Shown: positions 17,284-25,075 of the stretch, piece after piece
How the letters are laid out: each line of letters starts with the position of its first letter
Position numbering within the stretch: the first letter of the stretch is position 1
Source of the DNA: an uncultured bacterium
GTDB taxonomy: Bacteria; Bacillota; Clostridia; Lachnospirales; Lachnospiraceae
Reading direction: 5' to 3'
DNA length: 51,244 bases
NCBI GenBank assembly: GCA_947574055.1
Contig: CANPIC010000020.1
Span: 1-51,244, forward strand
Made by a program: the position numbers and the translations under genes
Notes under the pieces: generated by a model
Databases searched by the model: none
What the model saw: the letters and a program-made list of their open reading frames with translations, nothing else
What the model was told of the DNA's origin: nothing

Positions 17284-18315
17284 ATGGCAGAAAAACCGGT
17301 AATTGGTATCCTCCTGGGAGACGCCGCAGGTGTGGGGCCGGAACTTGTTGCGAAATGCGCAGCAGCACGCTTTTACGAAGAATTTTGCAGACCGGTGATC
17401 ATCGGAGATCTGAGAGTGCTGGAGCGGGCTCTTGCAGTCATTCAGGCAGACGGGCAGGTAAAGCTGCAGGTGATCGACAACATGGAGGACGCAGACTGGC
17501 ATAAAGGGCTTCCGGTCCTGGATCAGAAGAATCTTGATCCGGAAAAGGTTCCCTTTGGCACCAAGACAGTGGAGAGCGGAAAAGCCTGTCTGGATATGCT
17601 GAAACTGGGTGTGGAACTGTGGCAGGAAAGAAAGATCAGTGGCTATGTGTTCGGACCGCTGAATAAGGCGGGGATGCATGAAGCCGGCCTGGAACTGGAA
17701 AGCGAACATCACTATCTGGCACAGCTGCTGGGACATACAGAGCCTTTTGGGGAGATCAATGTGACGAACGGCCTCTATACGACCAGGACGACCAGCCATA
17801 TCCCGATCTCACAGGTAAGTGCCGATCTGCAGGAAAATGATGGTATGCGGATTAAAAGGGCCATTCGTCTTTCCTATAAGACACTGACCGGTGCCGGCAT
17901 TGAAAATCCCCGGATTGGTGTGGCGGCGCTGAATCCCCACTGCGGAGAAAACGGGGATTGTGGACGGGAAGAGATCGACGTGATCGGACCGGCTATCCGT
18001 GATGCGCAGGAAAACGGGATCAATGCGTCCGGCCCGTTTTCATCGGACATCGTATTCCATAAGGCACTTGTGAAGAAAGAATTTGACGGTGTTGTGACCA
18101 TGTACCATGATCAGGGCCAGATCGCACTGAAACTGATCGGCTTTGAGGGCGGCATCACTGTAGCGGGCGGTTTTGAAATACCTATTGTGACCTGCGGACA
18201 TGGTACGGCCTATGACATTGCGGGAAAAGGGATTGTGACGACACCATCCTTTGAGAATGCGATCAGACAATGTTCCCGGATGGCAGTTGTCGCGGCGCGC
18301 AAAGAAAAGGAGTGA
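17284..18315 (+). CDS. PdxA-family 4-phospho-hydroxyacid dehydrogenase (PdxA2-like)
   Basis: 343-residue NAD-dependent, metal-dependent dehydrogenase of the PdxA fold. The family start ILLGDAAGVGPELVAK is present, and all three metal-binding His are in place: SEHHYLAQLLGH (about 153), MYHDQGQIALKL (about 275) and TCGHGTAYDIAGKG (about 305). The binding-loop SHIPISQV is present as well. PdxA proper acts in vitamin B6 synthesis; homologues in catabolic operons (PdxA2) oxidise and decarboxylate 4-phospho-D-erythronate or -threonate to dihydroxyacetone phosphate, as known for that group. The TRAP operon context favours the catabolic role, but no DUF1537-type kinase, the usual partner, is in the window. 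ATG 17284 follows AGGAGAGG; the in-frame codon at 17248 lies inside the stem-loop. Confidence 0.88.
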   Translation: MAEKPVIGILLGDAAGVGPELVAKCAAARFYEEFCRPVIIGDLRVLERALAVIQADGQVKLQVIDNMEDADWHKGLPVLDQKNLDPEKVPFGTKTVESGKACLDMLKLGVELWQERKISGYVFGPLNKAGMHEAGLELESEHHYLAQLLGHTEPFGEINVTNGLYTTRTTSHIPISQVSADLQENDGMRIKRAIRLSYKTLTGAGIENPRIGVAALNPHCGENGDCGREEIDVIGPAIRDAQENGINASGPFSSDIVFHKALVKKEFDGVVTMYHDQGQIALKLIGFEGGITVAGGFEIPIVTCGHGTAYDIAGKGIVTTPSFENAIRQCSRMAVVAARKEKE

Positions 18316-18319
18316 CACT

Positions 18320-19150
18320 ATGAGATTATGCTACCAGGTTGCCACACCGGACGTGGCTATTGCGGATTCGGTAACGGCTTATCAGGGACCTCTGGAAAAA
18401 AGTTTTTCCGATCTGGCATCTTTTGGCTATCAGGGTGTGGAACTGATGACACTGAATCCGTCAGAACTGGACTGGGATTTTGTGAAACATGAGGCAGAGA
18501 AAAACGGCCTGCAGGTGGTGCTTGTCTGTACCGGAGAGATCTGGGGACAACTGGGGCTCAGCTATACCAGTCCCCAGGCGGATGTACGTGCGGAAGCGAT
18601 CAGAAGGAGCAAAGAAATCATTGATTTTGCGGCTCATCTGGGTGCCAATATCAACATTGGCCGGGTGCGCGGACAATACTGCAGTGAACTGACAAAAGAA
18701 GAAACCGAGCAGTACGCAATAGCGGCATTTCGCGAACTGGCAGACTATGCGGCGCCGAAACATGTGCAGATCGCACTGGAAACGGTGACGATCATGCAGA
18801 CGAATTTTATCAATACCCTGGCGGAAGGTGCGGATATGGTAGAACGGGTAGATCGTCCCAATTTCCGCCTGATGATGGATGTTTTCCACCTCAATCTGGA
18901 AGAACCGGATGTGATTGAGGCTATCCGTGCATACAGTTCCCTCAATATCCATGTGCATCTGGCGGATAATAACAGACGCTATCCTGGGCACTGCGGGCTG
19001 GATTTTGAAAAGATACTCGGGACATTCAGGGAATGTGGCTACGACGGCGCATTTTGCACGGAGATCTTTCAGATACCGGATATGGAGTCGGCGGCAAAAG
19101 GTGCCATCGCGCATCTGCGGCCCATTCTTGACAGCGTGTACGGCGCATAA
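18320..19150 (+). CDS. Sugar phosphate isomerase/epimerase (IolE-like TIM barrel), first copy
   Basis: 276-residue xylose-isomerase-like TIM barrel. The metal-binding E-D-H-E set is visible: Glu in QIALETVTI (about 156), Asp in MMDVFHLN (about 189), His in IHVHLADNN (about 217) and Glu in CTEIFQIPD (about 253). The segment NIGRVRGQY near 115 is also typical. AAAGGAG overlaps the end of the PdxA gene and ATG 18320 follows its stop by 4 bp, so the genes are coupled. Members epimerise or isomerise keto sugars or dehydrate inosose-type substrates. The N-terminal segment RLCYQVATPDVAIADSVTA is unlike the two paralogues downstream, suggesting a different substrate. Confidence 0.88.
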   Translation: MRLCYQVATPDVAIADSVTAYQGPLEKSFSDLASFGYQGVELMTLNPSELDWDFVKHEAEKNGLQVVLVCTGEIWGQLGLSYTSPQADVRAEAIRRSKEIIDFAAHLGANINIGRVRGQYCSELTKEETEQYAIAAFRELADYAAPKHVQIALETVTIMQTNFINTLAEGADMVERVDRPNFRLMMDVFHLNLEEPDVIEAIRAYSSLNIHVHLADNNRRYPGHCGLDFEKILGTFRECGYDGAFCTEIFQIPDMESAAKGAIAHLRPILDSVYGA

Positions 19151-19162
19151 CGGGAGGATGGG

Positions 19163-19822
19163 ATGAAAAGCATTGCACTGATCCATACAGTAAAGACGGT
19201 TGCGGTTTCTTTTGATGAAACTTTGAAACATTTTGTAGGGGAAGAAATAAAAGTACACAATCTCTGGGACGATTTTCTGGCGAACGATCCCAATGAGAGA
19301 GGGGAGTTTACGATAGAGAACCGCAACCGCCTTTTTCATGATATCAAAGCGGCGGAAATGACAGGGGCCGATCTCATCGTCGTAACCTGTTCCACACTGA
19401 CGCCGGTGGTGGGTATGATCCGGCCCTTTGTGAAGACCCCGCTGATTGCCATTGATGATGCCATGGGCAGAAAAGCCGTTACCTATGGCGAACACATACT
19501 CATTCTGGCGACCGCAGCCAGCACCAGAGAGCCACTGACAGATAAACTCATGGCTGAAGGGGCGAAGCTGGGGAAGATGCTGCACATTGATTTCCGGGAT
19601 AACAGCCAGGCATTTCAGGCGATGAAGGCGCTGGATATGGAGCGGCATGACGCACTACTGCTGGAAATGGCAGAAGAGATCAGGGGGTATGACTGTGTGG
19701 TACTTGCACAGGCATCTATGGCCCATCTGGATCAGCGGATCGAAGCGGTCTGCAAGATACCTGTCCTTTCCAGCCCACAGCTTTGCCTGGAACAGATCAA
19801 GGAAACATTAGAATCTATATAA
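19163..19822 (+). CDS. Asp/Glu/hydantoin racemase-family protein
   Basis: 219-residue two-domain protein of the Asp/Glu racemase superfamily. The first active-site Cys is in LIVVTCSTLTPVVGM (about 75). The second domain has VVLAQASMAHL (about 183), where the second catalytic Cys of true racemases is replaced by Ala (AQASM). That suggests activity other than two-base racemisation, such as a decarboxylase- or isomerase-like reaction (the family includes arylmalonate decarboxylase and maleate isomerase), or a non-enzymatic role. It starts 12 bp after the TIM-barrel gene with GGGAGGA upstream and is in the TRAP operon. Confidence 0.82.
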   Translation: MKSIALIHTVKTVAVSFDETLKHFVGEEIKVHNLWDDFLANDPNERGEFTIENRNRLFHDIKAAEMTGADLIVVTCSTLTPVVGMIRPFVKTPLIAIDDAMGRKAVTYGEHILILATAASTREPLTDKLMAEGAKLGKMLHIDFRDNSQAFQAMKALDMERHDALLLEMAEEIRGYDCVVLAQASMAHLDQRIEAVCKIPVLSSPQLCLEQIKETLESI

Positions 19823-19839
19823 ATAAGGAGGCTTTCAAG

Positions 19840-20667
19840 ATGACAAGCGAAAAAAAGAAAGAGTTGGATGCTCTTTGTCTGAAATTCAGACGCAGCCTGA
19901 TCGAAATACTGCATGATATCCAGACAGGGCATCCGGGGGGCTCGCTTTCCGTATGTGAGATACTGACCACACTTTATTTTGACGAAGCAAATATCACGCC
20001 TGAGAACGCAGAAGAGCGCAGCCGGGATAAGATCATTCTCTGCAAGGGCCATGCGGCGCCCATGCTCTATCTGGAACTTGCGGAAAAAGGATTTTTCCCC
20101 ATGGAAGAGATGAAGACACTGCGCCAGATCGACAGCCGTCTGCAGGGGCATCCCTGCTCCAAAGAGACGCCGGGTGTGGAGGCTTCCACCGGGCCGCTGG
20201 GTGCAGGATATCCGCTGGCACTGGGTGTTGCCCTTTCTGACATGCATGATAAGATTGACGCCTATACGTATGCGATACTGGGGGACGGCGAGATCAATGA
20301 AGGCGTGGTATGGGAAACCTGCATGAATGCGTCCAAGTTTAAGGCTGACAGACTGATCACCATTCTGGACTGGAACGGCGTACAGCTTGACGGTACGACG
20401 GAAGAGATCATGCCCGTGGGAGATGTGGAGCTGAAGTTCAAGGCCTTTGGCTACAACACCATCGTCTGCGACGGTCATGACTGCGCCGCACTCAGCGCAG
20501 CGATAAAGGCGGCCAAATCCGTGAAGGGAATACCCAGTATCATTCTGGCCAAAACCGTAAAAGGAAAAGGCGTATCCTTTATGGAAGGCAAAAATACATG
20601 GCACGGCGCTCCGGTGCAAGATGAGCATTATGAAACGGCGATGAAAGAATTAGGAGGTGCACAGTAA
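19840..20667 (+). CDS. Transketolase-like, N-terminal (thiamine-diphosphate) subunit
   Basis: 275-residue half of a split transketolase. Thiamine diphosphate motifs: DIQTGHPGGSLSVCEIL (about 24), KGHAAPMLYLEL (about 70), ASTGPLGAGYPLALG (about 118) and the GDGEINEGVVWETCM (about 148) motif ending with a later Asn (LDWNGVQLDG) that binds Mg. ATG 19840 follows AAGGAGG. Its TAA overlaps the ATG of the C-terminal half (TAATG), so the two subunits are made together. Split transketolases serve special carbohydrate pathways such as D-apiose catabolism (known for AptA/AptB) rather than only the pentose phosphate pathway. Confidence 0.92.
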   Translation: MTSEKKKELDALCLKFRRSLIEILHDIQTGHPGGSLSVCEILTTLYFDEANITPENAEERSRDKIILCKGHAAPMLYLELAEKGFFPMEEMKTLRQIDSRLQGHPCSKETPGVEASTGPLGAGYPLALGVALSDMHDKIDAYTYAILGDGEINEGVVWETCMNASKFKADRLITILDWNGVQLDGTTEEIMPVGDVELKFKAFGYNTIVCDGHDCAALSAAIKAAKSVKGIPSIILAKTVKGKGVSFMEGKNTWHGAPVQDEHYETAMKELGGAQ

Positions 20668-21602
20668 TGGGGAAAGCAATTCGTGACGTATATGGGGAAA
20701 CGATCAGAAAATACGGTGCAACGAATGAAAATATCGTTGTGCTGGATGCGGATGTATCCGGTTCCACCAAGTCAGCCGTATTTGGAAAGGAATATCCGGA
20801 CCGCTTCTATAACTGTGGCATTTCCGAGTATGCCATGATGGGTATGGCAGCAGGTATGGCAAAGAGCGGGAAAATCCCTTTTGTCAATACATTTGCAGTA
20901 TTTCTCACCACACTTGGCTCTCTGGCAGCGCGTACTTTTATGTCTTATTCCGGGCTCAATATCAAAATGATGGGCGGCTATGGCGGCCTTTCGGATGCTT
21001 TTGACGGTGCGACCCATCATGCGCTGGAAGACATTGCAATGATGCGGACACTGCCCGGTGTCAGCGTGATGGTGGCAAGCGATGCCGCAATCACAGACTG
21101 GATGGTCAAGACTGCTATTGAGACAGACGGCCCTATGTATATCCGCCTGTCTAGAGATGCAGCGCCTGACTGTCATCCCGAAGGGGCACAGTTTGAGATG
21201 GGAAAAGGTATGGTTGTAAGAGAAGGCTCTGATGTGACCATTATCGCCTGCGGCCTTATGGTGAGCACGGCAGTTGCTGCGGCTGAGAAGCTGGCAGAAA
21301 AAGGGATCCAGGCCAGAGTTGTGGATATGTATTGTATCAAACCCATTGACGCGGAACTGATCGAGGCATGCGCCAAAGAAACCGGTGCGGTGGTGACGGC
21401 TGAAGAACACAGTGTGATCGGCGGCCTTGGCGGCGCAGTAGCGGAAGTGCTTGCCAAAGCAGGCTGCGCAGTTCCCACAGAGATGGTGGGGATGCAGGAT
21501 CGCCACGGCGAATCCGGGCCTTATGCGGCACTCCTGAAAAAATACGGACTTGATGCAGATGCGGTAGCCGCTGCGGCAGAAAGAGCGGTATCCCGCAAAT
21601 AG
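20667..21602 (+). CDS. Transketolase-like, C-terminal (pyrimidine-binding) subunit
   Basis: 311-residue partner of the preceding subunit. It carries the pyrimidine-binding domain (VVLDADVSGSTKSAVF, then the catalytic Glu region YNCGISEYAMMGMAAGMAK at about 50) and the C-terminal transketolase domain (VTIIACGLMVSTAVAAAEKL and VVTAEEHSVIGGLGGAVAE). The segment DGATHHALEDIAMMRTLPG with its His pair fits substrate binding. It overlaps the first subunit by one base, strongly coupling them. A two-carbon unit from a ketose or hydroxypyruvate would be moved to an aldose acceptor; the donor in this operon is unknown. Confidence 0.92.
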   Translation: MGKAIRDVYGETIRKYGATNENIVVLDADVSGSTKSAVFGKEYPDRFYNCGISEYAMMGMAAGMAKSGKIPFVNTFAVFLTTLGSLAARTFMSYSGLNIKMMGGYGGLSDAFDGATHHALEDIAMMRTLPGVSVMVASDAAITDWMVKTAIETDGPMYIRLSRDAAPDCHPEGAQFEMGKGMVVREGSDVTIIACGLMVSTAVAAAEKLAEKGIQARVVDMYCIKPIDAELIEACAKETGAVVTAEEHSVIGGLGGAVAEVLAKAGCAVPTEMVGMQDRHGESGPYAALLKKYGLDADAVAAAAERAVSRK

Positions 21603-21636
21603 CATCGTATGATATAATCAAGGAAGGCAAAGTGTT

Positions 21637-22548
21637 ATGGACAGATCAATGAGACGGTATATGAAGGTGGGAACGATCCTTCATGTGTCCTATAAGGAAC
21701 TGGGAAGCGGAGAAGGTCCCATTTTGCAACAGCTGAAAAAGATCGTCACAGACCCCTATTTTGAAGTGGTGGAAGTGGCGCAGATGAAGGACCCCGCCGT
21801 GCGTCGTGCCGCGGCAGAGATGATCTCACAGGCGCATATGGTGTGTGCATACGGCGGACAGGGACGTATGCTGGGCGCCGGCCTGAATATCAATGACCTG
21901 CAGGAGGAGGGGCGGCAAAAAGCACTGGCCTCTCTCAAAGAAGGCATCGACGAGGCCTATGAGATCCATGCGGCAGATTTTGCGTTTCTGGCAGGGCGCT
22001 ATGAGGAGGCGACAAAGGAACAATCTTTCCAGGCCCTTGTGCGCTCTACCAGAGAACTTTGCGACTATGCCGCGCAGAAAGGAAATATGCCCGTTCTGTG
22101 CGAAGTATTTGACTATGATATTGCCAAAAAATCACTGATCGGACCGGTGGAGACGGTGAGACGTTACGCAGAGGAAATCTGCCGGGAGTATGACAATTTC
22201 GGGCTGATGGTGGATTTAAGCCACATTCCCATGCTGCATGAGACACTGGAAGAAAATCTCCTTCCGATCCGGAAATACATCCGTCATGCCCATATGGGCA
22301 ATACGGTTATAAAAGATCCGTCCTGTCCGGCTTATGGCGACGAGCATCCCCGTTTCGGATTTCCGGACAGTGAAAATGACGTAGAGCAGCTTGCCGCCTA
22401 TCTGCGACTTCTTCTGCAGATCGGCTTCCTGCAAGAGGAGAACAGGCCGCTCGTCAGCTTTGAAGTAAAGCCTTTTGAAACGGAAGATCCGGACGTGGTT
22501 CTGGCCGGAGCCAAACGGACGCTTGATCTTGCATGGGAACTTGTATAA
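21637..22548 (+). CDS. Sugar phosphate isomerase/epimerase (IolE-like TIM barrel), second copy
   Basis: 303-residue TIM-barrel protein. Metal ligands: Glu in LCEVFDYDIAKKS (about 153), Asp and His in LMVDLSHIPML (about 190), His in IRHAHMGNTVI (about 217) and Glu in VSFEVKPFETED (about 278). It shares segments with the next gene throughout: ITxEGRxxA-like EEGRQKALASLKEGIDEA, FLAGRYEEATKEQ, IGPVETVRRYAEE and CPAYGDEHPRFGFPDSEND, so the two are clear paralogues. AAGGAAGG precedes ATG 21637. Probably isomerises or cleaves an intermediate of the TRAP-imported compound. Confidence 0.87.
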   Translation: MDRSMRRYMKVGTILHVSYKELGSGEGPILQQLKKIVTDPYFEVVEVAQMKDPAVRRAAAEMISQAHMVCAYGGQGRMLGAGLNINDLQEEGRQKALASLKEGIDEAYEIHAADFAFLAGRYEEATKEQSFQALVRSTRELCDYAAQKGNMPVLCEVFDYDIAKKSLIGPVETVRRYAEEICREYDNFGLMVDLSHIPMLHETLEENLLPIRKYIRHAHMGNTVIKDPSCPAYGDEHPRFGFPDSENDVEQLAAYLRLLLQIGFLQEENRPLVSFEVKPFETEDPDVVLAGAKRTLDLAWELV

Positions 22549-22618
22549 CACAGCTGGAACCGTGCAGGCATTTTGCCGGCACATAACCATAAACAAAATG
22601 TAACAGGAGGATAAAAAA

Positions 22619-23515
22619 ATGAGAGAATCCATTCACAAATATTTTCAGGTGGGCACTATCCGCTGGATGTCCTTTCCCAAAATGGGTGTGCTGGAATCCA
22701 TAAAGAGGATCGCATCCGATGACTATTTTGATGCCATCGAGATCACGAAATGCAGTGATGACGCGGAGCGGGAAGCAGTGAAAAAACTGCTTGCACAGTC
22801 CCATCTGAAAGTATGCTACGGCGCACAGCCCAGACTGCTGGGGCCCAAACTCAATCCCAATGATATCGACGAAGAAGGCAGAAAAGCAGCGGAAGCAACC
22901 CTGATGGAAGCCATCGACGAGGCGGAGTATCTGGGCGCAAAAGGGATTGCCTTTTTGGCCGGTAAATGGGAAGAGGCCACAAAAGATCAGGCATATGCCC
23001 AGCTTTTAAAGACAACCCGCAACCTCTGCGACTACGCAGCCACCAAGGGCATGATGGTGGAACTGGAAGTATTTGACTTTGATATGGACAAGGCAGCGCT
23101 CATCGGACCGGCGCCCTACGCAGCCAGATTTGCAGCTGATATGCGTACGACGAACAGTAACTTTGGCCTGCTCGTGGATCTGTCCCACTTCCCTACCACC
23201 TACGAGACATCTCGCTTCGTCATCCAGACACTGCGCCCTTATATCACACACCTGCACTTTGGCAATGCAGTTGTCAAGGAAGGCTGCCCTGCCTATGGTG
23301 ACAAACATCCCCGCTTCGGATATCCCGACAGCGCGAATGACACCGCGGAACTGGTGGATTACCTCAACGTACTCAAAGAAGAAGGCTTCTTCCGCGCTGA
23401 CGATCCGATGGTACTCTCCATGGAAGTAACCCTCGCAGGCGACGAAGACGAAGAAATCGTTCTCGCCAACACAAAGAGAGTCCTCAACCGTGCATGGGCC
23501 CTGGTAGAAGACTAA
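22619..23515 (+). CDS. Sugar phosphate isomerase/epimerase (IolE-like TIM barrel), third copy
   Basis: 298-residue paralogue of the preceding gene with the same ligands: Glu in VELEVFDFDMD (about 143), Asp and His in LLVDLSHFPTT (about 184), His in ITHLHFGNAVV (about 212) and Glu in LSMEVTLAGDED (about 271). Shared with its neighbour: FLAGKWEEATKDQ and CPAYGDKHPRFGYPDSAND. ACAGGAGG precedes ATG 22619. The pair may form a heteromer or act on successive epimers. It is the last gene before the tandem hairpin repeat. Confidence 0.87.
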   Translation: MRESIHKYFQVGTIRWMSFPKMGVLESIKRIASDDYFDAIEITKCSDDAEREAVKKLLAQSHLKVCYGAQPRLLGPKLNPNDIDEEGRKAAEATLMEAIDEAEYLGAKGIAFLAGKWEEATKDQAYAQLLKTTRNLCDYAATKGMMVELEVFDFDMDKAALIGPAPYAARFAADMRTTNSNFGLLVDLSHFPTTYETSRFVIQTLRPYITHLHFGNAVVKEGCPAYGDKHPRFGYPDSANDTAELVDYLNVLKEEGFFRADDPMVLSMEVTLAGDEDEEIVLANTKRVLNRAWALVED

Positions 23516-23537
23516 ATAAAATATAAAAAACATCACC

Positions 23538-23900
23538 CCTTTGCAGGGGAGATGCACAACTTAACAAAATAAACTTCAAACAGCATCGAACCGAAAAAGG
23601 ACGGGAAAGCGATACAGAAGCGAGAGCGACTGGATAGCTTTCCGGATAAGCGTCCTTTGTAGGAGAGATGCGGAACTTAACAAAATAAAACAGCATCGAA
23701 CCGAAAAAGGGCGGGAAAGCGATACAGAAGCGAGAGCGACTGGATAGCTTTCCGGATAAGCGTCTTTTTTAGGAGAGATGCGGAACTTAACAAAATAAAA
23801 CAGCATCGAACCGAAAAAGGACGGGAAAGCGATACAGAAGCGAGAGCGACTGGATAGCTTTCCGGATAAGCGTCCTTTGCAGGGGAGATGCGGAACTTAA
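23538..23900 (+). repeat. Tandem 110-bp repeat, about 3.3 copies, each with an RNA-like hairpin
   Basis: Unit starts (cagcatcgaaccgaaaaagg) lie at 23581, 23691 and 23801, exactly 110 bp apart; copy 3 ends at 23900 and a 43-base partial copy precedes copy 1 (23538-23580). Each unit can fold: outer arms AAAGGACG (23596-23603) with CGTCCTTT (23651-23658), inner arms GGAAAGC (23604-23610) with GCTTTCC (23637-23643), then facing GATA/GATA, CAG/CTG, a 2x2 AA/GA loop, GC/GC and a GAGA (GNRA) tetraloop at 23622-23625. In copy 2 the two arm changes (A to G at 23711, C to T at 23764) both keep pairing as G-U, which points to RNA rather than DNA or protein. Lies between the third TIM-barrel gene and the 2-hydroxyacid dehydrogenase, whose ribosome binding site directly follows. 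Confidence 0.85.
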
Positions 23901-23915
23901 ATAGGAGAAAAAAAC

Positions 23916-24881
23916 ATGAAAATTGTAGTATTAGATGGTTATACGGAAAATCCCGGCGATCTGAGCTGGGCGGAACTGGAGAAGCTGGGTGAAGTGACAG
24001 TATATGACAGAACTGCATATGCAGAAGATCCGATCATTGCTGAGCGCATTGGTGATGCGGAGATCGTAATCACGAACAAGACACCTATCAGCAAAGCGAC
24101 CATCGACAAATGCCCCAATATGAAGCTGATTGCTTTCCTTGCCACCGGCTATAATGTAGCAGATTACAACTATGCCAAAGAAAAAGGCATCCCGGTGGTG
24201 AATGTACCCACTTATGGGACACAGATCGTAGGACAGTATGCAGTAGGCCTGCTGCTGGAAATCTGTTCTCATTACGGACACCATGACCAGACGGTAAAGG
24301 AAGGCAAATGGGAGAATAACGCAGACTGGTGCTACTGGGATTACCCGATGATCGAGCTGTATGGAAAGACGGCAGGCATCATCGGTCTGGGCCGGATCGG
24401 ACAGGCTACGGCAAAGATTTTAAATGCCATGGATATGAAAGTGCTTGCGTTTGACGCTTATGAGAGCGAAGAAGGCAAAAAACTGGCAGAGTATGTGGAA
24501 CTTGACAGACTGCTGGCAGAGTCCGATGTGATCTTCCTGCACTGCCCGCTGTTCCCGACGACCGAAGGCATCATCAACAAAGATAATATCGCAAAGATGA
24601 AAGATGGTGTAATCCTCATCAATAACAGCCGCGGCCAGCTTGTAGTAGAGCAGGATCTCGCCGATGCGCTCAACAGCGGCAAAGTGTACGCAGCAGGGCT
24701 GGATGTGGTATCCACAGAGCCGATCAAGGGCGATAACCCGTTGCTTAAAGCGAAAAACTGCCTGATTACACCGCATATTTCCTGGGCGGCACAGGCATCC
24801 CGTCAGAGGATTATGGATATCACCGTTTCAAATGTGAAAGCATTTCTTGACGGCGAGCCGGTAAATGTAGTGAATAAATAA
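23916..24881 (+). CDS. D-isomer-specific 2-hydroxyacid dehydrogenase
   Basis: 321-residue NAD(P)-dependent dehydrogenase, glycerate dehydrogenase/hydroxypyruvate reductase type. Rossmann motif GIIGLGRIGQATAKILNAMD (about 150), catalytic Arg in LINNSRGQLVVEQ (about 233), Glu in VVSTEPIKGDNP (about 265) and the catalytic His in LITPHISWAAQASRQR (about 285). The substrate-domain loop LIAFLATGYNVADYNYA (about 70) is characteristic. AGGAG at 23902-23906 precedes ATG. Together with glycerate kinase downstream it suggests that hydroxypyruvate (or tartronate semialdehyde) is reduced to glycerate and then phosphorylated. Whether it is read from the TRAP operon through the repeats is open. Confidence 0.92.
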   Translation: MKIVVLDGYTENPGDLSWAELEKLGEVTVYDRTAYAEDPIIAERIGDAEIVITNKTPISKATIDKCPNMKLIAFLATGYNVADYNYAKEKGIPVVNVPTYGTQIVGQYAVGLLLEICSHYGHHDQTVKEGKWENNADWCYWDYPMIELYGKTAGIIGLGRIGQATAKILNAMDMKVLAFDAYESEEGKKLAEYVELDRLLAESDVIFLHCPLFPTTEGIINKDNIAKMKDGVILINNSRGQLVVEQDLADALNSGKVYAAGLDVVSTEPIKGDNPLLKAKNCLITPHISWAAQASRQRIMDITVSNVKAFLDGEPVNVVNK

Positions 24882-24990
24882 ATTTTGTCAGCATAAAAAA
24901 CTCTGTCATCATGCACCCTATGTGTGATGCAGAAGTAACAAAAGAGGCAGTGCCAAACTGTCAGGCCGGTTCAGAATCATTTACTGCGGG

Positions 24991-25032
24991 AATATACTCG
25001 GCTATGGTATACTTACCATAGTTGAGTATATT
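24991..25032. promoter_or_regulatory. 42-bp near-perfect palindrome before second activator gene
   Basis: AATATACTC (24991-24999) pairs with GAGTATATT (25024-25032) and CTATGGTA (25002-25009) with TACCATAG (25014-25021), with a 2-base mismatch between the arms and a TACT centre. No T run follows. It lies 43 bp before the ATG of the PrpR-type gene, so it may be an operator or a leader hairpin; the rest of 24882-25075 shows nothing clear. Confidence 0.6.
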
Positions 25033-25075
25033 TCTCTATATTCAGCGTTTCGCTGACACAAAAAGGCTGGTGTAT

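Noticed and set aside
18461..19648. 395-residue open frame on the minus strand
   Set aside because: Antisense to the TIM-barrel and racemase-like genes, which have clear catalytic motifs and starts.
20599..20620. TGGCAC followed by TGCA as a third sigma-54 promoter
   Set aside because: It is inside the transketolase coding region and the GG-to-GC spacing does not fit.
23538..23900. CRISPR array
   Set aside because: Units are 110 bp and nearly identical throughout, with no unique spacers and no cas genes.
23484..24018. Minus-strand frames repeating the same peptide (PESYPVALASVSLSRPF)
   Set aside because: They are translations of the 110-bp repeat; length a non-multiple of three shifts the frame between units, there is no ribosome binding site, and substitutions follow RNA pairing rather than codons.
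25022..25075. Upstream TTG start for the second activator
   Set aside because: It lies in the palindrome, lacks a ribosome binding site, and the added residues have no counterpart in the paralogue.
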